Source of the DNA: Deltaproteobacteria bacterium
GTDB lineage: Bacteria > UBA10199 > DSSB01 > JACPFA01
NCBI GenBank assembly: GCA_016183235.1
Contig: JACPFA010000014.1
Location: forward strand, 1-64,000
Direction of reading: 5' to 3'
Length of the DNA: 64,000 nucleotides
In this document: piece by piece, positions 1 to 8,694 of the stretch
Layout: the number at the start of each line of letters is the position of its first letter
Numbering within the stretch: the first letter of the stretch is position 1
Translations under genes and position numbers: made by a program
The notes under the pieces: model-generated
Database searches by the model: none
Seen by the model: the letters and a program-made list of their open reading frames with translations, nothing else
Told to the model about the DNA's origin: nothing

Positions 1-108
1 CCCTATGCCTACATGAGGCACTTGCTGACTGAACTGCCCCGATGCCAAACCGCCGATCAAATCGAAAAACTCGTGCCCCACAAAATTGATTCCAAGATTT
101 TAAGGTAA
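1..108 (+). pseudogene. IS66-family transposase, C-terminal fragment
   Basis: The window opens inside a reading frame that ends with TAA at 106-108. Its 35 residues begin PYAYMRHLLTELPRC and continue to LVPHKIDSKILR. This matches the usual C-terminus of IS66-family transposases, where a P-Y-x-Y-x-R-x-(V/L)-L-x-x-(L/I)-P motif precedes the end. Upstream sequence is outside the window, so it may be the tail of a complete gene or a remnant. The adjacent ATPase frame is broken just downstream, which makes an insertion junction likely. Family assignment rests on this short C-terminal motif only. Confidence 0.6.
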
Positions 109-147
109 GGTGTAGGGTGGGTTTGGTGATCGCTTACTATCCAAGTC

Positions 148-1215
148 TTGTTGGGCCCAAGACAAGTAGGCAAAACCACAGCCATTTTCCAAACCTTAAA
201 AAAATGCCCTCTCCCTACTCATTATGCCACTGCAGATGATCTGGTGGGCAACCCTCAAAACTGGATCTTAGAACAATGGCAAGTTGCCAAAACCCTTGGC
301 ACCCATGGCATCTTGGTACTAGATGAAATTCAAAAGATTCCTAACTGGTCAGAAACCATTAAAAAGTTGTGGGATGATCAAAACCGCCTGACTAAAAAAC
401 ATCTTTCTCTCTTTTTACTGGGATCTAGTAGTTTCAACCTACAACAAGGGCTCACGGAAAGTTTGACAGGTCGTTTTGAGGTGGTTCGATTTTATCATTG
501 GAATTTCAATGAATCCAAAAAACTTTATCCTTTTACCCTTCAGGATTATTATAAGTATGGAGGCTACCCGGGAAGTTACACCTTACTTAAAGATCCGGCT
601 CGTTGGAAAAGCTACCTTCGTGAGGCCATTATTGAAACCGTTATCGGCAAAGATATTCTTTCCCAACGTAGTGTTCGTAATCCCATTCTATTTAGACAAG
701 CCTTTGAAATTCTGTGCGCTTATCCTGCCCAGGAAATAAGTTATCATAAACTGTTAGGGCAACTTCAAGAACGTGGGAATGTAGAACTGATTAAACACTA
801 TATTGAACTGTATAAGTACGCCTTCCTTCTAACCGAACTTCCAAAATTTTCTAATAAAGTGCATTTAAAAAAGGCCTCTTCCCCTAAAATCCTACCCTTG
901 AGCCCTGCCCTGGTAACCTATCACTACCGTGATATTGATCCAGGAAGGCTATTCGAAATGGCGGTGGGATTGGAACTCCTCCGTCTTCCTGGAGAACTCA
1001 GCTATTGGCGAGAAGGCAACCAAGAAGTGGATTATATTCTTAAAACCGATCACCATCTTTACGCCATTGAAGTAAAATCAGGACATAAAAAGGGGACCAA
1101 AGGCCTTCAATTTTTCTGCAAACAATTCCCTAAGGCTAGACCCATTATTTTGTCAGAAGACCTTTTCCCCCATTTGAGCGCAAAAGGGCTCACTTTTTTA
1201 AAGGAAATGGAATAA
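148..1215 (+). pseudogene. DUF4143-type AAA ATPase, N-terminally truncated
   Basis: The protein has a Walker A motif (GPRQVGKTT, residues 3-11), a Walker B segment (LVLDE, 56-60) and a C-terminal DUF4143 region ending in a PD-(D/E)xK-like motif (EVDY at about 293, EVKSG at about 308). Intact relatives carry 20-30 residues before the P-loop; the copy at 24197-25324 has 23. Here the frame can start only at a TTG at 148, and an in-frame TGA lies at 127-129 next to the IS66 tail. The 5' end therefore appears to have been lost, although the ATP-binding site remains. The family is common in accessory regions and its cellular role is not established. A short functional version started at TTG cannot be excluded. 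Confidence 0.65.
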
Positions 1216-1216
1216 A

Positions 1217-1966
1217 CTATTTTTCTCCCACATAAGATTCGCGGAGTTTGATAGGGGCACGGGTTTTGGCGCGCAGGCGGATGTTAAGCATTTCAACGAA
1301 TACTGAAAAACCCATGGCGAAATAAAGATAGCCTTTGGGCACGTGGATGGAAAAACCATCGGCGATCAGGGAAAAACCAATCAACAGCAAAAAACTTAAC
1401 GCTAACATTTTTAGGGTGGGATGCCGGTGCACAAAATCGCTAATTTTAGTCGACGATAACATCATAACGCCAACTGCAATCACAACGGCGATAATCATAA
1501 TAATAACCGATTCTGCCATGCCCACCGCGGTTACAACAGAATCGACCGAAAAAATAATATCGAGCAAAATAATCTGCAAAACCACCCCAAAGAAAGAAGC
1601 CTGCACTTTTGTTGAAGCGTGCCCCTCCTCACCTTCTAATTTATCGTGAATTTCAAAGGTGCTCTTGGCGAGTAAAAACAATCCCCCCAAGATTAAAATC
1701 AAATCTTTACCCGAAATTGATTTTGCAAATACCGAAAACAAGGGGGTTTGAAGACGCATGACCCAAGAAATAGAAAGCAACAACAGGATCCGCATGAACA
1801 TGGCCAAAAGTAAACCAACGCCTCTGGCCTTCGCTCGTTGGGCAGTGGGCAATTTGCCCGATAAAATTGAAATAAAAATGATATTATCAACCCCCAACAC
1901 TACCTCAAGGGCAGTCAATGTCCCTAAGGCAATCCATGCATCAGGATTACTTATCCAATCGATCAT
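1217..1966 (-). CDS. TerC/YgdQ-family integral membrane protein
   Basis: The 249-residue protein has about seven hydrophobic segments and the two hallmark acidic membrane motifs of the TerC family: [11 protein letters not shown] at residues 21-31 and [16 protein letters not shown] near 135-150. TerC proteins are linked to metal (especially manganese) homeostasis or tellurite resistance, and this short single-domain form resembles E. coli YgdQ. The start codon overlaps the ccr stop in an ATGA junction (1963-1966), so it is probably translated by coupling as the last gene of the ecm-ccr operon. No functional link to the carbon pathway is evident. Metal export is inferred from family knowledge. 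Confidence 0.85.
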   Translation of the reverse strand: MIDWISNPDAWIALGTLTALEVVLGVDNIIFISILSGKLPTAQRAKARGVGLLLAMFMRILLLLSISWVMRLQTPLFSVFAKSISGKDLILILGGLFLLAKSTFEIHDKLEGEEGHASTKVQASFFGVVLQIILLDIIFSVDSVVTAVGMAESVIIMIIAVVIAVGVMMLSSTKISDFVHRHPTLKMLALSFLLLIGFSLIADGFSIHVPKGYLYFAMGFSVFVEMLNIRLRAKTRAPIKLRESYVGEK

Positions 1967-3216
1967 CGACTTTCACTTAAATTTCTTAAACCGCGTTTTT
2001 TAGCATTGACCAAAATGGCCATGTTGCCACTGGGATGTTTATTTTCTTTCATGAGTTGATGGCATTTGCCGGTTTCTTTAAATTCAAAAACCGAAGAAAG
2101 ACATGGGTCAACTTTGCCCGCAATCACGAGGTCGTTGATTCCCTTGGCTTGGCTATCATTAGCAAAATGCGAACCTTGAAATCGCTTTTGGCGCATCCAT
2201 AAGTAACGCAAATCAACGGTTGCATTGTAACCAGTTGTGCCTGCACAAATCACAACCATCCCACCATTTTCACACATAAAGGTAGAAGTTGGAACGGTAT
2301 CTTCACCCGGGTGTTCAAAAACAATAACCGGGTTTTTCTTTTCGCCCAACGCCTCCCAAAAGGCCTTGCCAAAAGCCTTGGCGCCTTCGAGCCATGTGGC
2401 ATAACCTTCGGTATCTTTCCAATGGGGCAGCATACCCCAATGGTTAAATTTCTTACGATTGATCACCCCCACTGCCCCTAATCTCTTGCAATATTCAAAT
2501 TTATCTTCTCCTGAAACCACAGCCACCGGCTTGCCCCCCGCTGCCTTGACAATTTGAATCGCCATGGAACCCAAGCCACCCGCACTTCCCCAAATCAAAA
2601 CTGCATCGCCTGGCTTCACCACATTGGGTGGCCAACCATGCAGCATACGATAGGCGGTCGCACCCACCAACATGTAACAAGCGGCTTCTTCCCAACTCAG
2701 GTTTTTAGGCTTAGGCAAACACATATGATCTTGCACACGAGTGAATTGGGCAAAACTACCGTAGTTCGTTTCATAACCCCAAATCAACTGACTGGATGCT
2801 AGCATGGGATCTTTGCCCGCCTTCACGTGAGGATCTTCCGGGTCCCACCACCCACAATGCACCACAACTTCATCCCCTACTTTAACATTAGTAACTTGAT
2901 TCCCAACTTGGTAAACGATGCCACTTGCATCACTACCCCCAACATGAAAATTTTCCGGCTCACCTTTTTTGTTGCGAGCTGCAATCACGTTGACGGGAAC
3001 CCCTATCGCTGCCCAAACATTATTGTAATTGACCCCTGCCGCCATTACATAAACCAAAACTTCTTTGGGCCCAATTTCTGGGACATTAATAACTTCTTCT
3101 TGAAAGGCACTGACCGGTTCGCCAAATCTTTCTGCACGAATAACCTGTGCAACCATTTTTTTAGGGACATTACCCACCTCGGGGATATCACCTAGATTGT
3201 ATAATTCTTGAGTCAT
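1963..3216 (-). CDS. ccr: Crotonyl-CoA carboxylase/reductase
   Basis: This 417-residue medium-chain dehydrogenase/reductase performs the NADPH-dependent reductive carboxylation of crotonyl-CoA to (2S)-ethylmalonyl-CoA, the signature reaction of the ethylmalonyl-CoA pathway. Supporting sequence includes the N-terminal GroES-like domain with [11 protein letters not shown], the nucleotide-binding loop [15 protein letters not shown] near residue 210, and the family-specific segments [16 protein letters not shown] and [10 protein letters not shown]. The last contains the histidine that probably corresponds to a CO2-contacting residue of characterised enzymes (position inferred, not aligned). Length and colinearity match known Ccr. 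A GAGGAG ribosome-binding site precedes the ATG. It follows ecm by 15 bp and overlaps terC, and mcd, mch, epi and mcl1 nearby make the assignment firm. Confidence 0.96.
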   Translation of the reverse strand: MTQELYNLGDIPEVGNVPKKMVAQVIRAERFGEPVSAFQEEVINVPEIGPKEVLVYVMAAGVNYNNVWAAIGVPVNVIAARNKKGEPENFHVGGSDASGIVYQVGNQVTNVKVGDEVVVHCGWWDPEDPHVKAGKDPMLASSQLIWGYETNYGSFAQFTRVQDHMCLPKPKNLSWEEAACYMLVGATAYRMLHGWPPNVVKPGDAVLIWGSAGGLGSMAIQIVKAAGGKPVAVVSGEDKFEYCKRLGAVGVINRKKFNHWGMLPHWKDTEGYATWLEGAKAFGKAFWEALGEKKNPVIVFEHPGEDTVPTSTFMCENGGMVVICAGTTGYNATVDLRYLWMRQKRFQGSHFANDSQAKGINDLVIAGKVDPCLSSVFEFKETGKCHQLMKENKHPSGNMAILVNAKKRGLRNLSESR

Positions 3217-3231
3217 TGTTTTCTCCTCTCT

Positions 3232-5199
3232 TTAGAATTGTTCCAGGACTTCATCGATTATCTCGCTCATGATGCGATTTATTTCGAAATCTTTTGGGGT
3301 ATAAACCCTTGCCACACCCATTTCAAGCAGAGATTCTCGATCTTCATCAGGAATGATACCACCCACCACCACAGGAATCTTTTGCAGGCCTATTTTTTTG
3401 AGCCGAGCCATAATATCTTTTAACAAGTCGAGATGAGAACCGGATAATATGGATAAACCAATCACCTGAACACCTTCGTCGCGGGCAGCATTGACAATTT
3501 GTTCGGGGGTTAAACGAATACCTTGATAAATAACTTCAAAACCTGCATCGCGCGCCCGCACGGCAATTTGTTCAGCCCCGTTCGAATGGCCATCTAACCC
3601 AGGCTTACCTACTAAGATTCGAATGCGCCCACCTAATTTTTTACTCGCAGCTTCAACTTTTTCACGCAAATTTTTAAATGAATCTGAATGAATTTGAATT
3701 GCACTTTGTGCATTCACTCCGGTTGGCGCTCGATATTCCCCAAAAATCTCTCGCAAGGTATTGGCCCATTCACCCGTCGTCACACCTGCTTTGGCGGCCT
3801 GAATAGAAGCCGGCATAATATTAGCACCCGATTCAGCAGCATCTTTTAAAGCAACTAAGGCTGCACGGACTGTCTTTTCATTTCTTTTGCTGCGATAAGC
3901 TTGCAAAGCTTGAATTTGCTGCATGACGGCTTGTTCGTTTATTTTCAAGATCCCCGCATCACCACCCGCCGTAAGGGGTGAAGGTGCCGTGTCTTCGTAA
4001 CAATTAATCCCCACTACTTTAGTTACCCCCTCTTCAATGGCCGCAAACCTTCTGGCGTTGGCACTCACCAATTGTTGTTTCATATAGTCTAGCGCCTTAA
4101 CTGAACCACCCACTGACAAAACTTTTTGCAGCTCGGTTTGAGCTTCGGCCATCAAGCTTTTTGTTTTAGCTTCAATCACCTTTGAGCCTTCAAAAATATC
4201 TTCGTATTCTAAAAGATCTGTCTCTAAAGCCAACACTTGCTGCATGCGTAAAGACCACTGCTGATCCCAGGGGCGCGGCAAACCCAACGCCTCATTCCAA
4301 CAAGGCAATTGAATGGCCCGGGCCCGAGCCGTTTTGGAAAGGGTCACTCCCAACATTTCTAAAATAATTCGTTGCACATTATTTTCGGGCTGACGCTCCG
4401 TAAGACCCAAAGAATTCACCTGCACCCCATAACGGAACAAACGATATTTTGGATTTTTGACCCCGTAGCGTTCTTGAGTAATCTTATCCCACATTTTTAC
4501 AAAGGCTCGCATTTTGCAGATTTCCTCCACAAAATGGATAGAAGAATCCATGAAAAAAGAAATTCTTCCCACCGATTTTTCAAAATCTTCACCCACCACT
4601 TGCCCGCTGGCTTTTAAAGCATCTAAAAAACAAATGGCATTGGCCAACCCATAGGCCAATTCTTGCACCGGTGTGGCACCCGCTTCTTGTAAGTGATAGG
4701 GGCAAACATTCATGGGGTTCCATTTGGGAAGATTTTTAACCGTATAACTGATCACATCGGTGGTGAGTTTGATGGAAGGTTCTGGTGGAAAAATGAAAGT
4801 GCCACGTGAAAGATATTCTTTTAAAATATCGTTTTGTGTAGTGCCGGAAAGTGTTGCCTGATCCACGCCTTGCTGTTCGGCCACTGCAATGTAAAGGGCC
4901 AATAACCATGGTGCTGTAGCATTGATGGTCATGGAGGTATTCATTTTATCAAGGGGGATCTCTTTAAAGAGTGCGCGCATGTCTTCGATATGGCAAATAG
5001 GCACACCAACCTTCCCCACTTCAGCGATCGCTAAGGGGTGATCGCTATCGTAACCGGTTTGAGTAGGTAGATCAAAGGCAACAGACAAGCCCGTTTGCCC
5101 ACGAACTAAGTTAGTGCGATAAAGTTCGTTGCTTGCCTTGGCATTGCTGTGCCCTGAATAGGTACGCATCAACCATGTTTCATCATGTTTCACTGCCAT
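3232..5199 (-). CDS. ecm: Ethylmalonyl-CoA mutase (coenzyme B12-dependent)
   Basis: The 655-residue protein converts (2R)-ethylmalonyl-CoA to (2S)-methylsuccinyl-CoA. The N-terminal TIM-barrel catalytic part begins WLMRTYSGHSNAKASN and contains [19 protein letters not shown] and [16 protein letters not shown]. The C-terminal cobalamin-binding domain starts near residue 528, with the base-off ligand motif D536-G-H538-S-N-G541, then SILSGSH and VVGGIIPDED. The YSGHS..ASN N-terminus and single-chain layout are typical of Ecm rather than methylmalonyl-CoA mutase, which is present separately at 49703. It heads the ecm-ccr-terC transcription unit. The gene is divergent from the nucleotidyltransferase module. 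The 49-bp gap upstream is too short for a cobalamin riboswitch. Confidence 0.94.
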   Translation of the reverse strand: MAVKHDETWLMRTYSGHSNAKASNELYRTNLVRGQTGLSVAFDLPTQTGYDSDHPLAIAEVGKVGVPICHIEDMRALFKEIPLDKMNTSMTINATAPWLLALYIAVAEQQGVDQATLSGTTQNDILKEYLSRGTFIFPPEPSIKLTTDVISYTVKNLPKWNPMNVCPYHLQEAGATPVQELAYGLANAICFLDALKASGQVVGEDFEKSVGRISFFMDSSIHFVEEICKMRAFVKMWDKITQERYGVKNPKYRLFRYGVQVNSLGLTERQPENNVQRIILEMLGVTLSKTARARAIQLPCWNEALGLPRPWDQQWSLRMQQVLALETDLLEYEDIFEGSKVIEAKTKSLMAEAQTELQKVLSVGGSVKALDYMKQQLVSANARRFAAIEEGVTKVVGINCYEDTAPSPLTAGGDAGILKINEQAVMQQIQALQAYRSKRNEKTVRAALVALKDAAESGANIMPASIQAAKAGVTTGEWANTLREIFGEYRAPTGVNAQSAIQIHSDSFKNLREKVEAASKKLGGRIRILVGKPGLDGHSNGAEQIAVRARDAGFEVIYQGIRLTPEQIVNAARDEGVQVIGLSILSGSHLDLLKDIMARLKKIGLQKIPVVVGGIIPDEDRESLLEMGVARVYTPKDFEINRIMSEIIDEVLEQF

Positions 5200-5248
5200 A
5201 GACTTTGACTTTTAAAGAGTTTTAAGGGTAGGGTCAAGGGAGTTTATT

Positions 5249-5785
5249 ATGAAGTTTGTTGATCTTCTTAAAGAATTAAACCGAGAAAAAATACGCTACT
5301 TACTCGTTGGTGGAATTGCAGTTAATTTGTATGGGGTCATTCGGTCAACCAAAGACATTGATTTAGTAGTATACCTTGAAAATAAAAACTTACTCAAATT
5401 TTGCCACCTAATGACCCGCCTCGGTTATAAGCCAAAGGTGCCTGTAAAAGCAGAAGATTTTGCTGATGCTAAAAATAGACAAGATTGGATCGAAAACAAA
5501 AACATGATTGTTTTTTCTTTTTACCATGAACAAGATTTGATGAATGTCGTCGACGTATTTGTCAAACACCCCCTACCATTTGAATCAATCTATAAACGGA
5601 AAGAGTTGATCCCTTTAGATAGGCGGGTAAATATTCCTGTCATTAGCATCCCTGATTTGATAAAATTAAAAACAGAAGCTAGCCGACAACAGGATTTAGC
5701 TGATATCAGGGCTCTAAAGGAAATTTTACGTATCCGAAAACAGAATGAAAAAACAAAAACCCTTAAAAAAAAGAAAAGGGTTTGA
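5249..5785 (+). CDS. MNT-like nucleotidyltransferase (module 1)
   Basis: The 178-residue protein has the minimal nucleotidyltransferase core: LVGGIAVNLYG (residues 19-29) followed by R-S-T-K-D-I-D (32-38), with D36 and D38 as the expected metal ligands and a third acidic position in NVVDVFV. A basic, lysine-rich C-terminus (KTKTLKKKKRV) follows. Such domains occur in MNT/AbiEii-type toxin-antitoxin or adenylylating modules. An AAGGGAG ribosome-binding site precedes ATG. The gene overlaps the small ORF at 5745 by 41 bp, so the two are likely co-translated. It splits the ethylmalonyl-CoA gene cluster between ecm and srkA, which suggests a later insertion. Toxin or antitoxin role is inferred. 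Confidence 0.7.
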   Translation: MKFVDLLKELNREKIRYLLVGGIAVNLYGVIRSTKDIDLVVYLENKNLLKFCHLMTRLGYKPKVPVKAEDFADAKNRQDWIENKNMIVFSFYHEQDLMNVVDVFVKHPLPFESIYKRKELIPLDRRVNIPVISIPDLIKLKTEASRQQDLADIRALKEILRIRKQNEKTKTLKKKKRV

Positions 5786-5945
5786 TTATTATCGAACCCG
5801 AGAACAACTCTTAGAGTACATGCAAGTTCCTGCCAAAAAGAAATTAGCATGGCTTGAAGACATGCGTGAGTTTAATAATCTTGTAGCCAAATCCAATCCT
5901 GATATTGCAGAAATCCAAGAAAAATTCCGCAAAGGGGAAATATAA
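5745..5945 (+). CDS. Small partner of nucleotidyltransferase module 1
   Basis: This 66-residue ORF overlaps the 3' end of the nucleotidyltransferase gene by 41 bp in another frame. It reads YYRTREQLLEYMQVPAKKKL, then AWLEDMREFNNLVAK, and ends in a charged helix. Its PAKKKLAWLEDM segment resembles SVEKRLNVLEEL in the small ORF at 20612, which also sits beside a nucleotidyltransferase. The recurrence argues that both are real partners rather than chance ORFs. No known catalytic motif is visible. It could be the antitoxin or toxin of the pair, or a substrate-recruiting subunit; function is not recognised. Confidence 0.55.
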   Translation: MKKQKPLKKRKGFDYYRTREQLLEYMQVPAKKKLAWLEDMREFNNLVAKSNPDIAEIQEKFRKGEI

Positions 5946-5957
5946 TTTAACCGCTGT

Positions 5958-6932
5958 TCATCCCCACGTTGCCTCTTGCAAAAGTGCAATTTGTTCACGA
6001 ATCTCTTGCAAATAAGCTTCCCAGTAGCGCCGTTCCTTATAATAGGGGAAGGCGATCTTAAATGCGCTTTCTTCATAGCGTTGGCCAATCCAAGCCGCAT
6101 GCCGAATCATACGTAAAGTACGAAGGGCTTCGGTTAACCTAAGCGTTGAATAATCAAATTCTCGAAATACTTCGTAACCTTCAAAAAAGGCTTCACGCTG
6201 TTTTTGTTTTTCGTCGACTGTGCCGTGAAACAACATCCATATGTCTTGCACCGGGGGTGCTATGACCATGTCATCAAAATCCAGTAAGTAGGGCCCTACT
6301 TGATTCCATAAGATATTACCCGGGTGACAATCGCCATGCACGGTAATGATTTTAAGTTGGGGAACAAAATACGGTTCACACAATTCCAAGGCTTGTTCTA
6401 AGTGCAACTCAAGTTTTGATTTCAATTCATCGGGCACATCGTTATGATTGAGAATAAATTCTAGACTATCGTAACCAAAAGTTTGTGGATTTAAATGCAA
6501 GCGATGTTTAGCCGGAAATGTTTCTCCGATATTATGCAAGCGGCCTAAACTTCGGCCTAACCAACGCAGATCGTCTAAAGTATATTCTGCCCGTTCGCGC
6601 CCTCTAAACTTTGGATAAAAAGAATAATAGAGATCTTGATATTGGGCTAAGGTGCTTAAGGCCGGAATAGGCTTTTTCAAAACGAGTGGCGAAACAACCG
6701 GAATCTCGGCTTCTGCCAAGGCCTCAATAAAATGATGCTCATCGGCGATGGCCCCAACCCTCCAACGCCCGGTTCGATAATACTTGGCAATGATGGGCTC
6801 CCCTTCTTCTACCCCAATTTCGTAAACTCGATTCTCATAACTGCTCAAAGGAAACAACGCACCCGTAGGTTGATAACCTTGGCAACTCGCCGTTTCAAAA
6901 ATAATGTCAGGCAGAAGGTCTTTGAATTTCAA
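5958..6932 (-). CDS. srkA: Stress-response serine/threonine kinase, SrkA/RdoA (YihE) family
   Basis: The 324-residue protein has the aminoglycoside-phosphotransferase-like kinase fold. Motifs include a lysine in EPIIAKYYRTGRW, the catalytic loop ITVHGDCHPGNILW and the metal-binding LLDFDDMVIAPPVQDIW, all characteristic of SrkA. In E. coli this cytosolic kinase protects against stress-induced programmed death and helps in envelope stress responses. The ATG is 7 bp after the mch stop on the same strand, so it is probably the distal gene of the epi-mcd-mch operon. A functional relation to the carbon pathway is not obvious from sequence. Confidence 0.85.
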   Translation of the reverse strand: MKFKDLLPDIIFETASCQGYQPTGALFPLSSYENRVYEIGVEEGEPIIAKYYRTGRWRVGAIADEHHFIEALAEAEIPVVSPLVLKKPIPALSTLAQYQDLYYSFYPKFRGRERAEYTLDDLRWLGRSLGRLHNIGETFPAKHRLHLNPQTFGYDSLEFILNHNDVPDELKSKLELHLEQALELCEPYFVPQLKIITVHGDCHPGNILWNQVGPYLLDFDDMVIAPPVQDIWMLFHGTVDEKQKQREAFFEGYEVFREFDYSTLRLTEALRTLRMIRHAAWIGQRYEESAFKIAFPYYKERRYWEAYLQEIREQIALLQEATWG

Positions 6933-6939
6933 AAGGCAT

Positions 6940-8097
6940 TTACCTTTTTTTAATCAAAAGGCGGCGTTCGATTTCGAAGATTTTTTCGGGGATTTTTTCT
7001 TTGCCCAGATCTTTTTTATTATTTTCTTTGATGAAAAGATCTGCACCGTATTTTTCTAAGGCCGGTTTGGCACGGATATTTTTAACGCCAATGAGTTGAA
7101 AGGTCACAATGCCAGCCTCATAGCCTTGTGGGCCTGCGTCTTTGGCAAGCACTCGGGAGATAGCATAAACCGTATCGCCCGAAATCGCTGGCTGGGTGTG
7201 ATAGCCTTCGGTGTAACCAAAATCGACTAATGAATTTTCTGAAATATCGCGACTCGCCAGGCCAGCTAACCAAGCAAACACCAAACCACCATAAACAATA
7301 GGTTCACCGCTCATCGCACCGGTGCGGGCGGTTGAATAAAGGCGATCATAATGCAAGGGATGGGTATTCATCACCCGATAGGTCCAAGGAAAATGCTCAT
7401 CGGTGATGGTGCGACCATTGGCATGCACAATAATATCCCCTACTTTGAAATCTTCGAAATAACTGCGCACCCCCGTGAGATTTTTGGGATAGGCTTTTTT
7501 AGCTTCAGGCAATTCGATCGATAATTGTTTCAATTCTGGAAATGGCTCACCAGCCAACGTTGAGGCTTCACTCTTTTTACCCACCCCTGCTACCATGATT
7601 TTGCGATCGTATTGTAAAACCGTTTCTCCTTGTTGATTGACCGCCAAGGTACGAATGGTAACGATCCCAGGCTTACCCTCTTTAACTTTTCGATCCAAAA
7701 CTAAGGTTTTAGAATGCAACGTGTCGCCAGGATAAACCGGCTTAGCAAAACAAACATTGTAATAACCCAGATTAGCGATGGCCTTTTCAGAATCATTTTG
7801 CACCCCCAAGCTCAAGGCAACATTCATCACCAATAGAGGTGAAACGACTAAATCTTTAAACCCATGAGCCTTGGCATATTCTCGGTTGAGATAAAGCGGG
7901 TTGGCTTCCATAAAGGTAGTGGCAAATTCAATAGCAAAACTTTCAGTGATCGTAATGCCACGGGGATGACAAAAAACCTCTCCGACTTCAAAATCTTCTA
8001 GCACCCGGCCATATTCGGGATATTTGGTTTGGGTTAAATCAATTTTTTGATGGGGAGCTTGTTCATCAAAGATAGGATACGAAATATGAGTCATCAT
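6940..8097 (-). CDS. mch: Mesaconyl-C1-CoA hydratase (beta-methylmalyl-CoA dehydratase)
   Basis: This 385-residue protein contains two MaoC-like hot-dog repeats: one around [20 protein letters not shown] (residues 30-50) through [15 protein letters not shown], and a second around [20 protein letters not shown] through [12 protein letters not shown]. It interconverts mesaconyl-CoA and beta-methylmalyl-CoA, the step between Mcd and Mcl1. Architecture agrees with known Mch, with an extra charged C-terminal tail ([20 protein letters not shown]). It lies in the epi-mcd-(EF-hand ORF)-mch-srkA series. Neighbouring pathway genes make this specific assignment much more likely than a generic MaoC dehydratase. 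Confidence 0.93.
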   Translation of the reverse strand: MMTHISYPIFDEQAPHQKIDLTQTKYPEYGRVLEDFEVGEVFCHPRGITITESFAIEFATTFMEANPLYLNREYAKAHGFKDLVVSPLLVMNVALSLGVQNDSEKAIANLGYYNVCFAKPVYPGDTLHSKTLVLDRKVKEGKPGIVTIRTLAVNQQGETVLQYDRKIMVAGVGKKSEASTLAGEPFPELKQLSIELPEAKKAYPKNLTGVRSYFEDFKVGDIIVHANGRTITDEHFPWTYRVMNTHPLHYDRLYSTARTGAMSGEPIVYGGLVFAWLAGLASRDISENSLVDFGYTEGYHTQPAISGDTVYAISRVLAKDAGPQGYEAGIVTFQLIGVKNIRAKPALEKYGADLFIKENNKKDLGKEKIPEKIFEIERRLLIKKR

Positions 8098-8109
8098 TTC
8101 TCCATTTTG

Positions 8110-8691
8110 TTACGGAGTGCGACTAGGCACTTCAACTTTATGCATGAGGATATCAAACTTAGCTAAAATGCCTGCCACTGCTTTATCTGTCTTCTTATCA
8201 CGAAAAATATCATGACATACTTTTCTTTGATGATAGGGTTCACTGTATAAGACACTCTCTCCAATTGTATACTTAACCCCATCAACCATAAAAATAGCAT
8301 AATCTGTTTTGGCATCGTTGTTAAGCTCTAACACCTCATAGTTCTCTCCGACATACTGAATACCAAAATTACTTGTATTAGATCGATCGCAATGATTGAC
8401 ATCTAATTCGGTACCTTGTGCCTTTGATTTCTTAATTTGATCAGAGACTTTTTTTGCAACAATTGAAACCTTCTTCTTGGAATAATCTTCAACAAATTTG
8501 TTAATTTGTTCTCGGTATTGATTAGCAGTGCGGAATTGCCCTGCTCCTAAAGACTCCATGATCGTCTCAAATTTTTCGATTTTTCCGTTTCCATTTCCAT
8601 CAAAAGCAATTAATAATTTATCATCATGAAACACTTGGTATTGGGCTTTTCCATCCAGATCCATCCTAACTGCTCTCATTTTCATATTCAT
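8110..8691 (-). CDS. EF-hand-like hypothetical protein inside the ethylmalonyl-CoA operon
   Basis: The 193-residue protein is not recognised. Near its N-terminus a canonical calcium-loop pattern is visible, D31-G-N-G-N-G-K-I-E-K-F-E42, preceded by a weaker acidic segment MDLDGK (10-15). The rest is mixed alpha/beta with two cysteines and no signal peptide. The ATG lies 3 bp after the mcd stop and the gene ends 12 bp before mch, so it is transcribed with the pathway genes. No enzyme of the pathway is missing that it could replace. The large protein at 37244 also opens with EF-hand loops, so the two may share a lineage-specific calcium-binding module. Role unknown. Confidence 0.55.
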   Translation of the reverse strand: MNMKMRAVRMDLDGKAQYQVFHDDKLLIAFDGNGNGKIEKFETIMESLGAGQFRTANQYREQINKFVEDYSKKKVSIVAKKVSDQIKKSKAQGTELDVNHCDRSNTSNFGIQYVGENYEVLELNNDAKTDYAIFMVDGVKYTIGESVLYSEPYHQRKVCHDIFRDKKTDKAVAGILAKFDILMHKVEVPSRTP

Positions 8692-8694
8692 ATT

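Noticed and set aside
5200-5248. Cobalamin riboswitch before the B12-dependent mutase ecm
   Set aside because: The intergenic space is only 49 bp and shows no B12-box-like sequence.
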